Origin: Methanoregula sp.
GTDB lineage: Archaea > Halobacteriota > Methanomicrobia > Methanomicrobiales > Methanospirillaceae
Length of the DNA: 64,000 bases
Assembly (NCBI GenBank): GCA_026394605.1
Contig: JAPKXY010000030.1
Coordinates: forward strand, 1 to 64,000
Reading direction: 5' to 3'
In this document: positions 18,934-29,073 of the stretch, in pieces
How positions within the stretch are numbered: the first letter of the stretch is position 1
Layout: each line of letters begins with the position of its first letter
Position numbers and translations under genes: made by a program
The notes under the pieces: generated by a model
What the model was told of the DNA's origin: nothing
The model's input: only the letters and a program-made list of their open reading frames with translations
Database searches by the model: none

Positions 18934-20222
18934 CGCAGCTCCTTCATGTGGTTGCACCGCTTCGAAAGAAGTCCGGTGGTACCGATATCCTTGCGGTGTC
19001 GCACGCGCCCTTTGACAGTTGACGCCGCCATTTCTGCTTTTTTTTCTGCCTCTTCAAGTGTCTGACCGATGCCCACGAAGGCAAGTGTCCGTGAACTCTG
19101 GGTGAAGAGCTGACCACCCCGTTCATCGACATTCGCATAATAGAGCAACGCAGCACGGGGGTTTTCAATGGTAAGTTGATCTCCAATATTGGGGGCATCG
19201 GGATAGCCTTCCGGAACAATATACTTACAGACTGTCGCTGCATTCTCGAAGCTCACCCCCTTCGATGATAGTGATCCCTCTGTGATGCTGACCACAATAT
19301 CGGAAAGATCGGATGTGAGGAGCGAGAGCACATTCATTGCCTCGGGATCACCGAATCGTGCATTGAACTCTATGACTTTCGGACCTTCAGATGTGTTCAT
19401 GAACTGGCCATAGAGGATCCCTTTGAACGGCTGTCCGATTTTTCCCATCACTGCAACAACTGATCTCATGATCCCGAGTGCTGCTGAATAATCAGAATGG
19501 GTGACAAAGGGCAGTGTGTGGTCCGGCATCGAATACGACCCCATCCCGCCGGTATTAGGTCCTACATCCCCCTCATAGGCGCGTTTATGGTCCTGGACGA
19601 GGGGCATGGGGACAAGATGAGCGCCATCCGTAAACGCCTGAAGCGTGAACTCCTCACCGACCAACCGCTCTTCAAGTACCACATTTCCCCCCATCTGCTT
19701 GACATAGGCGATTGCACCTGCACGGTCGACCTGCTCACCCATGATCCTGACTCCTTTTCCACCGGTAAGCCCGATCGGTTTTATCGCAAGGTCGCCGCCA
19801 TAATCCTTAATAAACGAGACCGCATCATCCACACCATGACAGATCCTGAATACGGGGCAGCCGGCGATCTTATGTCGCTCCATCATCTCCCTGCAGAACG
19901 CCTTGTCGGTTTCCAGCCTCGCTGCGGCGCGATCAGGGCCGACACATGCCACACCTGCATGCTCGAGTCTGTCGACGATACCGGCCTCCAGCGGTGCTTC
20001 CGGTCCGATGAATGCATAATCTGCCCCGACCGTCTTTGCAAATTCAATTACTCTTTTGACATCGGTCTCCTTCTGCAGCAAAGTCTTTTTTACAATTTGT
20101 GAGATACCCGGATTTCTTTTTGCCATTACGGAAAAGAGATCCACACCCATGGTGCGTGACAGCGCCACAGCGATTGCATGCTCGCGCCCGCCACCGCCTA
20201 CCACGAGTATCTTCATATCCAT
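18930..20222 (-). CDS. purD: Phosphoribosylamine-glycine ligase
   Basis: A 430-residue ATP-grasp enzyme for the second step of purine synthesis. The N-terminus [20 protein letters not shown] is the Rossmann-like substrate domain; [18 protein letters not shown] and [15 protein letters not shown] mark the ligase core, and [13 protein letters not shown] carries the metal-binding region. GGTGAG nine bases upstream supports the start at 20222 over the ATG two codons later. Its stop overlaps argF. Confidence 0.97.
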   Translation of the reverse strand: MDMKILVVGGGGREHAIAVALSRTMGVDLFSVMAKRNPGISQIVKKTLLQKETDVKRVIEFAKTVGADYAFIGPEAPLEAGIVDRLEHAGVACVGPDRAAARLETDKAFCREMMERHKIAGCPVFRICHGVDDAVSFIKDYGGDLAIKPIGLTGGKGVRIMGEQVDRAGAIAYVKQMGGNVVLEERLVGEEFTLQAFTDGAHLVPMPLVQDHKRAYEGDVGPNTGGMGSYSMPDHTLPFVTHSDYSAALGIMRSVVAVMGKIGQPFKGILYGQFMNTSEGPKVIEFNARFGDPEAMNVLSLLTSDLSDIVVSITEGSLSSKGVSFENAATVCKYIVPEGYPDAPNIGDQLTIENPRAALLYYANVDERGGQLFTQSSRTLAFVGIGQTLEEAEKKAEMAASTVKGRVRHRKDIGTTGLLSKRCNHMKELR

Positions 20223-20248
20223 AACTACGAGCTCACCCTAAAAATTGT

Positions 20249-20761
20249 TTATGCCTGAAGTAATTCGTTGACACGCACCAGCGGGACGAGCCGGATACCG
20301 TACTTTTCAAGCATCTCTGCTGCGCCCTGTTCCCGGTCAACAACAGTTACCACGCGATCGATTCGTGCCCCCGATGCACGCAGCGCTTCAACGCCATAGA
20401 GTGCGGAACCTCCCGAAGTCGTCACATCTTCCACAAGGAGCACAGATCTCCCTTTTACCTCGCCGATCACGGCATCCTTTTTTCCGTGGCTCTTTTCGGT
20501 GCTCCTGATGATTGCAAAGGGTCTGGAACTCTCCAGTGATACAGCAACGGCGAGGGGAACACCCCCAACCGCGACACCGGCAATGACATCAAATTCGAAT
20601 TTCTCTGCGATTGCCTCCGCAATTGCAGCAAGCAGCGCCGGATGCGTTACTGCTGATTTGACATCGATATAGTAATTGCTCTGTGCACCTGACGCGAGAC
20701 GAAACGAGCCAAACTCAATGGCACGGTGTTCGATGAGTAGGTTTGCCAACTGGTTTACCAT
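20249..20761 (-). CDS. pyrE: Orotate phosphoribosyltransferase
   Basis: A 170-residue pyrimidine enzyme that attaches ribose-phosphate to orotate. GSFRLASGAQSNYYIDVKS and the PRPP loop VLLVEDVTTSGGSALYGVEA are present. The start overlaps the end of the carS gene by seven bases, so it is expressed with a lipid gene; purD follows on the same strand after 26 bases. Confidence 0.96.
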   Translation of the reverse strand: MVNQLANLLIEHRAIEFGSFRLASGAQSNYYIDVKSAVTHPALLAAIAEAIAEKFEFDVIAGVAVGGVPLAVAVSLESSRPFAIIRSTEKSHGKKDAVIGEVKGRSVLLVEDVTTSGGSALYGVEALRASGARIDRVVTVVDREQGAAEMLEKYGIRLVPLVRVNELLQA

Positions 20762-21318
20762 GGTACGTCCTTCACCCCACTGTTATATCCGATAATATTT
20801 ACCAACCTGTGAAGGATGGGTGTGATGATCAGAATAATCAAAAGGACGGGGATTGTTACATACATGAAAAGCCAATCAGGATCGACGATGAGCATGAGTA
20901 AAAACGCCCCGGCAACGAGATCGTACTGGTCAGCAATCGGCCATCGTTCACCGCGCTTTTTCCCCAGCCTCCGTTTAAAGAAACTTTTACACAAATCCCC
21001 AAAAAGCGCTCCAACCGCAAGGACAAATACAGAAATGACTGTGTGAACAGGGAGCATGGTCCAAGAGAACCGTGTGGCAAGATACATCTGGAGTGCACCC
21101 ACAATCACTCCAACGAAAACACCGATAAAAAAACCGCGGTATGTTTTCCCTTCACCCAGTATCCCCCTGCCGTCACCAAAGTTCTTGTTAAAGTCGATCG
21201 GCGTCCCTCCACCACACAGCGCGGCAATCGGGTTTGGCACATACGCGGGCAGCATGATCCAGAGGGCTGATAGCAATGATATTATCAAGGACTCAACACT
21301 AATAATATTGCACTCCAA
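20755..21318 (-). CDS. carS: CDP-archaeol synthase
   Basis: A 187-residue multi-helix membrane protein of the CarS (formerly DUF46) family, which makes CDP-archaeol from CTP and digeranylgeranylglyceryl phosphate. The signature region MLPAYVPNPIAALCGGGTPI and ILGEGKTYRGFFIG is clear, followed by several hydrophobic helices. The start is probably TTG at 21318; no ATG lies upstream of the first helix. It is divergent from the tes-like gene across about 75 bases, grouping two lipid-core genes. Confidence 0.92.
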   Translation of the reverse strand: MECNIISVESLIISLLSALWIMLPAYVPNPIAALCGGGTPIDFNKNFGDGRGILGEGKTYRGFFIGVFVGVIVGALQMYLATRFSWTMLPVHTVISVFVLAVGALFGDLCKSFFKRRLGKKRGERWPIADQYDLVAGAFLLMLIVDPDWLFMYVTIPVLLIILIITPILHRLVNIIGYNSGVKDVPW

Positions 21319-21394
21319 TACGTGTAATAAATAGAAGATAACAACATTAAAGTTACTCTATTTGGTTCCTGATCGGCAACAAAGAGGGACATGG

Positions 21395-22858
21395 ATGTTT
21401 GTAAAAAAGACTAGGAGCCTCTGTCCCGTATGCAACTCCGTAATATCGGCGGACATTATTGAGGAGGACGGGAAGATCTGGCTGAAACGCACGTGCAGCG
21501 ATCATGGGGTGTTTCGGCATATTTACTGGTCCGACCCCCTTATGTATCACCAGTTCGAACGATACGAGGCAGTAGGAAACGGGATCGAAAACCCCCAGAG
21601 TGTTGCGCCGGCTGATAGTTGTCCAACAGCCTGCGGACTCTGCAGTAACCACCATTCCGGTACCCTGCTCGCAAATATCGATCTCACGAACCGGTGCAAC
21701 CTCAATTGCGACTTTTGTTTTGCCAACGCACGCGCCTGCGGGTTCATCTATGAACCGAGTTTTGATGATATTGTCAGGATGATGGAGGTTCTGCGCTCTG
21801 AAAAACCCGTTCCTGCCCCCGCCGTGCAGTTCTCTGGTGGTGAACCTACCATGCGGGATGATCTTGTTGAGATTATCAGAAAAGCAAAAGAGATGGGATT
21901 TCCTCAGGTACAAATCGCAACCAATGGTGTCAATCTCGCAAAGGATCTGGGATATGTCAAGCAGCTCAAGGACGCAGGGCTCAACACGGTCTACCTTCAC
22001 TTTGACGGTGTCACACTGGCGACGAACCCGTTTTTAACGATGCATAAGAAAGTGATCGAGAATTTACAGAATGTAAAACTCGGGTGCGTTCTTGTTCCAA
22101 CTGTGATCCGCGGCAGGAATGACCATGAGCTCGGCGCCATCATCCGGTTTGCAGCCGATCATATCTCAGTTGTGCGGGGCGTCAATTTCCAGCCCGTCGC
22201 GTTCACCGGGGCGGCGAGCGATGAAGATATCAACACAGCGAGGATTACAATCCCCGAAGTGCTTGCGGGAATAGAGGAGCAAATGCAGGGTGTCATTAAA
22301 AAAGATGATTTTTATCCGGTTCCCTGCGTCCTTCCGTTTTCCGATCTTGCTGAAGCGTACACAGGTCAACAGCAGGTCAGGTTCACGGCGCACCAGCACT
22401 GCGGTGCTGCTACCTACGTCTTTATCACAAAAGACGGTATTACTCCGGTGAACCGTATGGTTGACGTGGAAAGCCTCTTTGAAGCGATCGAGAAGATGGC
22501 AGAGACCTTAAAGAAGGGTGGCACGATCAACAAATATAAAGCGCTCATTGAGGGCGTGAAATCCATGCACGAATCCGTGAAGAAGGGAGAACAGAGCAAC
22601 ACTGCCGAGTTCTGGAAGTTAATCGGAAAGACGTTGATTGGTCAGAACTTCGAGGCGCTTCGGGAATTCCACTGGAATGCTCTCTTCATCGGTACCATGC
22701 ACTTTATGGATCGGTACAACTATGATCTCGAGCGCGTGCAGCGCTGCTGCATCCACTATGCAACACCAGACGGGCGTATCATCCCCTTCTGCACGTATAA
22801 CAGCGGTCCGGTGTACCGTGAGCAAGTCTGGAAAAAATTTGCCAAAACCAGTGAATAA
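21395..22858 (+). CDS. tes: Radical SAM tetraether lipid synthase (Tes-like)
   Basis: A 487-residue radical SAM protein. The N-terminus has cysteine pairs (LCPVCNSVI, CPTACGLCSNH) before the radical SAM motif NRCNLNCDFCFANA and SGGEPTMRDDL. This arrangement with extra cysteine clusters matches the enzyme that joins two archaeol phytanyl chains into biphytanyl tetraethers (MJ0619/MA_1486 group). ATG at 21395 has GAGGGA just upstream; the longer frame starts at a TTG. The position divergent from carS supports a role in lipids. The exact assignment among neighbouring radical SAM families is from memory of the family. Confidence 0.8.
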   Translation: MFVKKTRSLCPVCNSVISADIIEEDGKIWLKRTCSDHGVFRHIYWSDPLMYHQFERYEAVGNGIENPQSVAPADSCPTACGLCSNHHSGTLLANIDLTNRCNLNCDFCFANARACGFIYEPSFDDIVRMMEVLRSEKPVPAPAVQFSGGEPTMRDDLVEIIRKAKEMGFPQVQIATNGVNLAKDLGYVKQLKDAGLNTVYLHFDGVTLATNPFLTMHKKVIENLQNVKLGCVLVPTVIRGRNDHELGAIIRFAADHISVVRGVNFQPVAFTGAASDEDINTARITIPEVLAGIEEQMQGVIKKDDFYPVPCVLPFSDLAEAYTGQQQVRFTAHQHCGAATYVFITKDGITPVNRMVDVESLFEAIEKMAETLKKGGTINKYKALIEGVKSMHESVKKGEQSNTAEFWKLIGKTLIGQNFEALREFHWNALFIGTMHFMDRYNYDLERVQRCCIHYATPDGRIIPFCTYNSGPVYREQVWKKFAKTSE

Positions 22859-22883
22859 AAATCCAAATTCGTCCTCCTCCCTA

Positions 22884-23819
22884 TCAAGGAAATGGCAGCA
22901 CAATGGCAGTTCCGTGCATCATTGCGATCTTCGCAATGGCAAGATCTTGTATGGCAAGTCCTGTTGAATCAAAGATGGTGATTTCGTCAGGTCGGGCCCG
23001 CCTCTTTTTTCCGATAACTACTTCTCCGAGGGTTCCTGAAATATTCTCTTTTTTATACAACCCTTTCTGGATTGGCACATTGATCTCACCTGAATGAACT
23101 GCCTGCGCCATATCATCAACAAAGACAGAAGCACGGTTCAGGAGCGCAGGATCCAGTTCCTCTTTTCCCGGCGCATCGGCTCCGATTGCATTGATATGGG
23201 TTCCTTCATGCACCCACTCGCTCATGACAAGGGGTTGGCGGGATGGGGTGGTCGTGACCAGTATATCACAATCGCAAGCACGTTCAATGGTTGTACTGTG
23301 GCATTCGATTCCTGTGATTCCTGGAGAGAACCGATCAGCATGAACCGGGTTTCTGCTCCAGACACAGATTTCCTTGATCGTAATCTCCTGCGCAATTGCG
23401 GCAACCTGCGCCTGCGCCTGCCTGCCAGTCCCGATAAGTCCTAATACGACCTCTTTTTTGGGAGCAAAATACTTGGATGCAACAGCGCCGGCTGCGCCGG
23501 TTCTCATATCGGTGAGCTGTGTTGCGTTGATGATTGCCTCCGGTTTTCCTGTGGCAATATCGAGAAGTATGGTGAGCGCCATGACGGTTGGGAGCCCGCG
23601 GGCAGGATTGTTGGGATGGACGTTGACGATCTTCACACCTGCAATGCCAAGTGAGGGGAGATATGCGGGCATCGTCCGGAAATCACCCTGTGGAAGGGTC
23701 ACATACAATTTGGGGGGCATCTGGACAAGGTTCTTCCCGTGATCGGCAAATGCCTCCTCTACGGCACGGTTGACCTGTTTAAGATCAAGTCCTTTGTCGG
23801 TGCCGATGTAATATTTCAT
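22884..23819 (-). CDS. Alanine dehydrogenase / ornithine cyclodeaminase family
   Basis: A 311-residue NAD-binding enzyme of the mu-crystallin/ornithine cyclodeaminase family. VNVHPNNPARGLPTVMA and TQLTDMRTGAAGAVASKYF are substrate-side motifs, and LGLIGTGRQAQAQVAAIAQ is the dinucleotide-binding loop. Archaeal members act as alanine dehydrogenases; pyrroline-5-carboxylate or ornithine activity is also possible. AGGAT precedes the start. It is convergent with tes. Confidence 0.88.
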   Translation of the reverse strand: MKYYIGTDKGLDLKQVNRAVEEAFADHGKNLVQMPPKLYVTLPQGDFRTMPAYLPSLGIAGVKIVNVHPNNPARGLPTVMALTILLDIATGKPEAIINATQLTDMRTGAAGAVASKYFAPKKEVVLGLIGTGRQAQAQVAAIAQEITIKEICVWSRNPVHADRFSPGITGIECHSTTIERACDCDILVTTTPSRQPLVMSEWVHEGTHINAIGADAPGKEELDPALLNRASVFVDDMAQAVHSGEINVPIQKGLYKKENISGTLGEVVIGKKRRARPDEITIFDSTGLAIQDLAIAKIAMMHGTAIVLPFP

Positions 23820-23918
23820 ATCCTGTTATCGAAGTTTATGGAATTTGAATATATGCTTGTCCACGTACACGGGATCAAAAAGGTAAACACAATTATAAAA
23901 AAATGTTCATAAAAAAAG

Positions 23919-24200
23919 TTATGGATAATCCATCTCTTTGAGTGCTTTATCAGCCAGCTCCTTCATGCGGGTGGAGATACGGCTCGATGAGGTGTAGTCG
24001 ACATCCTTCATTGCGTTTGCAATTTCGGCTCCCAGCACAAAGATCGCGTATTTATGCTCCATTTTGCTTTTATGCTGCTGAGAGGGTGTGATTTTTAGCG
24101 CCATATACTGGGAAAATTTGAGGTTGGGGTTGATGGCTTCAAGATAACTCTTCACATCAAAGAGCATCTGATGGAGCTCGATCAGTTCTTCTTTGTGCAC
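23919..24200 (-). CDS. UPF0058 family protein
   Basis: A 93-residue helical protein (MHKEELIELHQMLFDVKSYL at the start) that fits the archaeal UPF0058 family. It has no membrane segments and few cysteines, and its function is unknown. It lies upstream of the alanine dehydrogenase gene on the same strand, 100 bases away, and just downstream of dnaG. Confidence 0.85.
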   Translation of the reverse strand: MHKEELIELHQMLFDVKSYLEAINPNLKFSQYMALKITPSQQHKSKMEHKYAIFVLGAEIANAMKDVDYTSSSRISTRMKELADKALKEMDYP

Positions 24201-24265
24201 CCTGTCACACTCCGCGTGTATCGTAGTTTGCCTGAAGATAAATATTTTGCTTGGATGGGGGTAAT

Positions 24266-25498
24266 TCAGAAACCCATTTTCATCAGCCTGATGGTCAACG
24301 GGCGCTTTATAATGCCTTTGAAATCCTTTGCTGCAACATACTCCAGTCCCTTCATAACCAGGCGGTCAAGAAGTTTCTGGTCAATAGACCGGTCGACAAC
24401 AAGGCCGTTCACAGGGCTTTCGATTGTGTCAACAGCCTTTTCGATTTCATCGGGTTTTGTCTCGCGTACAACGGAGAGATCTGAGGCAAGAAACCGTGCA
24501 AGATGATGACCGCGGACGTCCTCTATGTGGTCCCGCAACGTCTGCGGGACACGCTGTTGTCCCTTGCGGGATCTTATTGCAGGATACTGGATTTTCCCCC
24601 CCTTCTCTGAACTCTCTGATTCATCAGTATCCCGCGACAGATGTAAATCCTGCGGCAGTTCGGCACTGTCCTTAAAATACTGGTCGCGGACATATTCGAT
24701 TGGCACCTTGTTTCTTAAGGTTTTAATTACTTCTTTGCGCGTCATGTCCTCGACACTTTTCCCGCGTGGGGAGAACGCGACAAAATCGATTTCTGCAACC
24801 TGCAGCAGTTCGCGCAGGATCAGTTCACCGCCACGATCCCCATCGAAAAACGCGGTGGCAGTCTTTTTTTCGCAGAGATCGATGACCAATTTCGGGATAT
24901 TAGTTCCCTCAACCCCGACGGCATTCTTGATGCCGAACCGGAGCAGGTTCAATACATCCGCCCTGCCTTCGACAATGATGATTGCATCTGAGTCCATAAC
25001 ATTTGGACCGGCAGGCACCTTCTCTTCGCCAATTGAACCAATCTTCTCGACCCGCAGGCTCTGCCGCACATCATCAAGGAGTACAGTACTGTCGATGGTG
25101 CCGTCATCGAAACGTTCGATAAGGATCTCCTTTGCCCGGTCAACTATCCGCCGGCGCTTGCTTACACGAATATCTTCGATCGAATCGACGGTCACATGTG
25201 CAATGCAGGGTCCGACGCGGTCGATGGTCTCAAGTGATGCGGCAAGAATGGCAGTTTCCGCACGGTCGAGTGAGGTGGAGATCAGGATCTCCCCTTTTGT
25301 CTCGCCTTTCTTGCTTGTTATCTGGACGTCGATCCTTCCGACTCGCCCGGTCCGCTGGAGATCACGCAGGTCAAGGTCTTCGCCGAGTAACCCTTCGGTC
25401 TGGCCAAATATCGCGCCAACTACGTCAGGTTTCTCGACCACCCCCTCTGCAGTGAGGCTGATGTGAATAAGATACTTTGTCGTATCTGGTGAATACAA
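24266..25498 (-). CDS. dnaG: Archaeal DnaG primase
   Basis: A 410-residue TOPRIM-domain primase that in archaea also associates with the exosome. The TOPRIM glutamate motif is [13 protein letters not shown] and the acidic pair lies in [21 protein letters not shown] start at 25498 ([15 protein letters not shown] follows) is supported by GGGGTG seven bases upstream; the ATG 23 codons earlier leads through an unlikely His-rich stretch. The C-terminus is charged, as usual for the archaeal protein. Confidence 0.95.
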   Translation of the reverse strand: MYSPDTTKYLIHISLTAEGVVEKPDVVGAIFGQTEGLLGEDLDLRDLQRTGRVGRIDVQITSKKGETKGEILISTSLDRAETAILAASLETIDRVGPCIAHVTVDSIEDIRVSKRRRIVDRAKEILIERFDDGTIDSTVLLDDVRQSLRVEKIGSIGEEKVPAGPNVMDSDAIIIVEGRADVLNLLRFGIKNAVGVEGTNIPKLVIDLCEKKTATAFFDGDRGGELILRELLQVAEIDFVAFSPRGKSVEDMTRKEVIKTLRNKVPIEYVRDQYFKDSAELPQDLHLSRDTDESESSEKGGKIQYPAIRSRKGQQRVPQTLRDHIEDVRGHHLARFLASDLSVVRETKPDEIEKAVDTIESPVNGLVVDRSIDQKLLDRLVMKGLEYVAAKDFKGIIKRPLTIRLMKMGF

Positions 25499-25629
25499 GT
25501 GAACGCACCCCCATGGATCATGCGATGAATGAAATGCGTGATCATAGGTATAACATATATATATCACCTATAATTACTTAAAGGATATGTTCTGGGACAA
25601 CGCCGTAACTGTCCCGATTAATACAACTA

Positions 25630-25950
25630 TCATATCATGGACTGCACACAGAGAAGAAGATCCTCCTTTGTCGTTCCAGCAATAGTGATCCGTTTTACTG
25701 GTGAGGCAGCTCCGGATTGAATCCATACAGCACTCTTTGGAAGGTGAAATGTCTTTGCAATGAGCGAAATCAACGCCTTGTTTGCCCTGCCCTCAACCGC
25801 CGGTGCGGTAACATGGCACCCGATGGTCGTTCGCCATTCATTGAACCCAGCAGGAAAAACATCCCTTTTGCTATTGGTAGTTACTTCGATGGTTATGATT
25901 GCGCAGTTGTCGGTCTCTGATATGGCATCAGCAAGGGAAGGCAATCTCAC
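25630..25950 (-). CDS. UPF0235/DUF167 (YggU-like) protein
   Basis: A 106-residue protein with ITIEVTTNSKRDVFPAGF and the family signature VTAPAVEGRANKALISLIAK, typical of the YggU fold. It is conserved across archaea and bacteria but its role is unknown. It lies 130 bases upstream of dnaG on the same strand, across a very AT-rich spacer that probably holds the dnaG promoter. Confidence 0.9.
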   Translation of the reverse strand: MRLPSLADAISETDNCAIITIEVTTNSKRDVFPAGFNEWRTTIGCHVTAPAVEGRANKALISLIAKTFHLPKSAVWIQSGAASPVKRITIAGTTKEDLLLCVQSMI

Positions 25951-26212
25951 ACCAGTCCTAAAAGAAGGAACATGTCGCCCGGCATTAACACACGCGGATC
26001 ACCTGTGGCATGCAGCCGTTCATCACCCGTTAATTAACCCTCTGCCGGGCAGTGCCTGTCGCGAAACCGGGTTGTCCCGTGGATCATATCCAGGCATCCG
26101 CCAATCGATCACCCGGGGACCTATGGAGGCGCTATTTCGGCACCATTTCACATATGTACATCAGATATTTAGTGTTTGGGGATCGGAACCCTTGTTCCGT
26201 TCACCCGGATGA

Positions 26213-27469
26213 TCATCGATTATAACCGCGTCCCGGGAACCACTGGGGTGAGCCTTTAAAAAATTCCCCCTCACAGTACACCATTGTACCCCCCATGATC
26301 ACCTGTCGGGGAAACACCGCCATGTGATTCTCGAAGGGGGTCCAACCGCATTTACTATGGAGGGTGTCGGCACGGATGCGCACCGGTGTTTTCGGGTAGA
26401 GTGCAAAGTCTGCGCGGTCACCGACCTCAAAGCCTGATTTGCGGATCCCGAGCAGGGTTGCCGGGTTCAGGGATGTTTTTTCGATGACCGATATGACCGA
26501 TATTTTCTTATCCAGAATGTGCCCGACCAGAAGGGGCATCATGGTCTCAACACCCGGAATGCCCGCAGGTGCATCAGAAAATTTTTTTTGCTTTTCTTCC
26601 ATTGTATGTGGGGCGTGATCTGATGCAATGACGGTAATGCGACCCCACCGTTCCCACAGGTTCTTCCGTTCCCGCTCTGTGCGTAACGGGGGGTTCACCT
26701 TCCCAAAGGCACTGGAATTGTCAACCGATTCAAGGGAAAGGAAGAGGTGGTGCGGGGTCACTTCCAAAGAACCCGATGCCGCATCCAGTGATGCGGCAGA
26801 GGACAGGTGGCAGAAATGCACCCGGCAGCGGGATGTATTGCAGCTGTTCACGGTACGAACTGCCTGTTCCTCGCTCTGGATTGACCGTGCCTGATCGTGG
26901 GATCTGAGATCCAGGTCAGACACTGGTGTAATCTTCTCTGCATGGATTGTTGCAAGGGCATTAAGGTTTCCGATTCTCTTAAGTGCCTGTTCGAGTGTTG
27001 CCTCGCCGATTGCTTCTCCGTAACTTGAGGGGGAAAAAAATGTCTCCCCGAATGCGATTGCCCCGGCATGCCACATCGCTTCAAAATCTGTTCCTGCTGT
27101 CACCCCGCTGTTGATCGCAAAATGGCATGCGGAATGCAACTGCGCATCCAGTACCCTGTCATTACATAAACCCGGTGTGGTTATCGGGGGGATGGTATTG
27201 GGCTGGTCAATAACCAGTGTTACACCGCCTGCAAGGGCGCTCCTGCTACCGCTTCTCCAGTCCTCTTTGGATGATTGTATCCCACCGCGCATATGTACAT
27301 GCATATCACTGGCAGCGGGAAGCACCAGGTAGCTGCTGCAGTCGATTGCATCATCAGACAGCAACCCTGCCCCGACATGGCTGACCGCCCCCCTGCTCAG
27401 TGAGATATCAGCTATGCGGCCCTCCGGCAAGTTGACATTTTTCAGGACCAGAGAGACACCGGTTGTCAT
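26213..27469 (-). CDS. pyrC: Dihydroorotase
   Basis: A 418-residue amidohydrolase for the third pyrimidine step. DMHVHMRGG is the metal-binding HxH site, FCHLSSAASLDA follows, and VIASDHAPHTMEEK carries the catalytic Asp. The start at 27469 (MTTGVSLVLKNVNLPEGRI) fits the family; the frame is open for 30 codons more. No ribosome site is obvious. With carAB, pyrE and this gene, much of the pyrimidine pathway is in the window but dispersed. Confidence 0.93.
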   Translation of the reverse strand: MTTGVSLVLKNVNLPEGRIADISLSRGAVSHVGAGLLSDDAIDCSSYLVLPAASDMHVHMRGGIQSSKEDWRSGSRSALAGGVTLVIDQPNTIPPITTPGLCNDRVLDAQLHSACHFAINSGVTAGTDFEAMWHAGAIAFGETFFSPSSYGEAIGEATLEQALKRIGNLNALATIHAEKITPVSDLDLRSHDQARSIQSEEQAVRTVNSCNTSRCRVHFCHLSSAASLDAASGSLEVTPHHLFLSLESVDNSSAFGKVNPPLRTERERKNLWERWGRITVIASDHAPHTMEEKQKKFSDAPAGIPGVETMMPLLVGHILDKKISVISVIEKTSLNPATLLGIRKSGFEVGDRADFALYPKTPVRIRADTLHSKCGWTPFENHMAVFPRQVIMGGTMVYCEGEFFKGSPQWFPGRGYNR

Positions 27470-27671
27470 TATATCATTATTTCGTATTTCAGGATATAGG
27501 GATGGTGCCTGGACCATGTCGTTTGCCGCACCATTCGGGTATAATGCATCCTTTTGCAATGGTGCGATAATTTTTTTTCGTCAAAGATGAAAACACACAG
27601 TACCCGAAAGGAGTAAATCACCCACACAATGCACCAATTAAAAATTTTCATGCTGTAATAAGGAGGGATGT

Positions 27672-28415
27672 ATGGATAAAGTAATCAAATTCACGGCAAC
27701 CGTGTTTATTGTCATCTTCGTGGTCTTTATATCAATTCTCGCGTATAACGCGTTTGTCGAGAACGCGTACCGCCAGTCACTTGTAAGTACATATTCATAC
27801 AAATGTACCATATCCTCGGATGCTGTGCTCACGAATGTTACGTTGTTCATTCCGGTTCCTGTGGATAATGCGGGAAATTCCCCGATGGTCGAACGGTTCA
27901 GTATACGTGAGGTCAACGGTCTCCCGCCGGAGTGGAAAACAATGTTACTTGGCTCAAACAAAGGGACCATGGTAAAGATCAGCACCCCCGTAATTAATCC
28001 GGCGCAGAACGGAACAATGGGGAAGGAGTACACCATCGAACTCACCCTCCGTGCCCCTTCCCCGCGCCTGATTGATACACGGACCCCGCTGGTGAATGAT
28101 GCGATGTTCCGTCCGGTACAGGATTTGAGAAACGCAGACTGCCGTGAAACAACCGGTGGTGGAACCGGAAAAGGGACCTGCTATAGTTATTCAAGCGCGG
28201 TGTATGCTGATTATTCCTCGTCATCAGATGCCCGCGTGAGTATCGGTTCAGAAGTAGCGGGCAGGAATGAATGGAAGATTTTCGAACATGCCTTCAACGA
28301 GTACCAGACATCCATTAGCGTCCTGATGACCGGGGATCAACATGGCTGGGTTATTGCCCGGGGATTCATGGAAGTTGGTGTCGGGTCGTATGACGTACCG
28401 GTTATTAAGAAATAG
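27672..28415 (+). CDS. Membrane-anchored extracellular protein of unknown function
   Basis: A 247-residue protein with one N-terminal hydrophobic segment (about residues 5-26) and a long extracellular part rich in Thr, Ser and Asn with a beta-strand pattern (CTISSDAVLTNVTLFIPVPV). Two further cysteines (NADCRETTG, GKGTCYSYS) could form a disulfide. A strong AGGAGGGATGT site precedes the ATG. I do not recognise the family; it resembles other surface proteins of Methanomicrobiales in composition only. Confidence 0.75.
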   Translation: MDKVIKFTATVFIVIFVVFISILAYNAFVENAYRQSLVSTYSYKCTISSDAVLTNVTLFIPVPVDNAGNSPMVERFSIREVNGLPPEWKTMLLGSNKGTMVKISTPVINPAQNGTMGKEYTIELTLRAPSPRLIDTRTPLVNDAMFRPVQDLRNADCRETTGGGTGKGTCYSYSSAVYADYSSSSDARVSIGSEVAGRNEWKIFEHAFNEYQTSISVLMTGDQHGWVIARGFMEVGVGSYDVPVIKK

Positions 28416-28500
28416 AATTTTTGGACATGGAATCTGTTAAATCCGCAAGTGAGATGGCAGGTTTTTTCCAGGCAAGATTACATCAAACATTCAATGTAGG

Positions 28501-28716
28501 ATGAATACACAAGAGGATGGCAGGTACCGGACATCCGTTCAACCAGGCTGTACGGTGGATATTATCCGGAAAGGGGATCAGCACAGCGGAAGACGGACAC
28601 GGGGGGTTGTGCAGGAAATCCTTACCAACGCTCTTTTTCATCCCCATGGTATCAAAGTCCGTCTGAAGGATGGTCCGGTGGGAAGGGTATCTGAAATTAT
28701 CGGAACGAATACATAA
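28501..28716 (+). CDS. YwbE family protein (DUF2196)
   Basis: A 71-residue protein with PGCTVDIIRKGDQHSGRRTRG, then FHPHGIKVRLKDGPVGRV, the pattern of the YwbE family, which is widespread in bacteria and archaea and of unknown function. Its small, basic, KOW-like fold suggests nucleic-acid contact. The gene ends 61 bases before the convergent tRNA-Leu. Confidence 0.88.
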   Translation: MNTQEDGRYRTSVQPGCTVDIIRKGDQHSGRRTRGVVQEILTNALFHPHGIKVRLKDGPVGRVSEIIGTNT

Positions 28717-28777
28717 TATTTTTTTGGATTTAAAAATGGGTTCCTGTGAATTTTTAAAAAAAAAACAGCGACAGCGA

Positions 28778-28862
28778 TGCGAGGGAAGGGATTTGAACCC
28801 TCGAACACCTGCGTGACAAGGCCCTCAACCTTGCGCCTTTGACCTGGCTTGGCAACCCTCGC
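28778..28862 (-). tRNA. tRNA-Leu (GAG)
   Basis: The minus strand folds as a tRNA. Acceptor stem GCGAGGG/CCCTCGC, anticodon stem CAAGG/CCTTG around the loop TTGAGGG (anticodon GAG), a long variable arm as in tRNA-Leu, T-arm GAGGG-TTCAAAT-CCCTT and discriminator A. No intron is seen and CCA is not encoded. Confidence 0.95.
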
Positions 28863-29042
28863 TTTGTGCCATATCAAAGAGGTTGTCTATGTTAAAGAAA
28901 TTTATGCAACGAGCGCTCTTTTTTTTAAACGGGAGAGACACGACAGCAGTCATACACACCCTGCTTTAAAGATATGCACCTGCCCGGTGAGGAATGAATC
29001 CAGAATCACCCTAATAAAATGATCCACAAACAACATAGGTGT

Positions 29043-29054
29043 ATATTTATATAC
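29043..29054 (+). promoter_or_regulatory. TATA box for the ACT-domain regulator
   Basis: ATATTTATATAC lies about 20-31 bases before the ATG at 29074. This fits a nearly leaderless transcript. Confidence 0.45.
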
Positions 29055-29073
29055 GTTATACCCAGTGCTTTGT

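Noticed and set aside
25951-26212. Structured non-coding RNA between pyrC and the UPF0235 gene
   Set aside because: A GTGATGA box-C-like string occurs on the minus strand but no matching D box, and no stable fold could be shown by eye.
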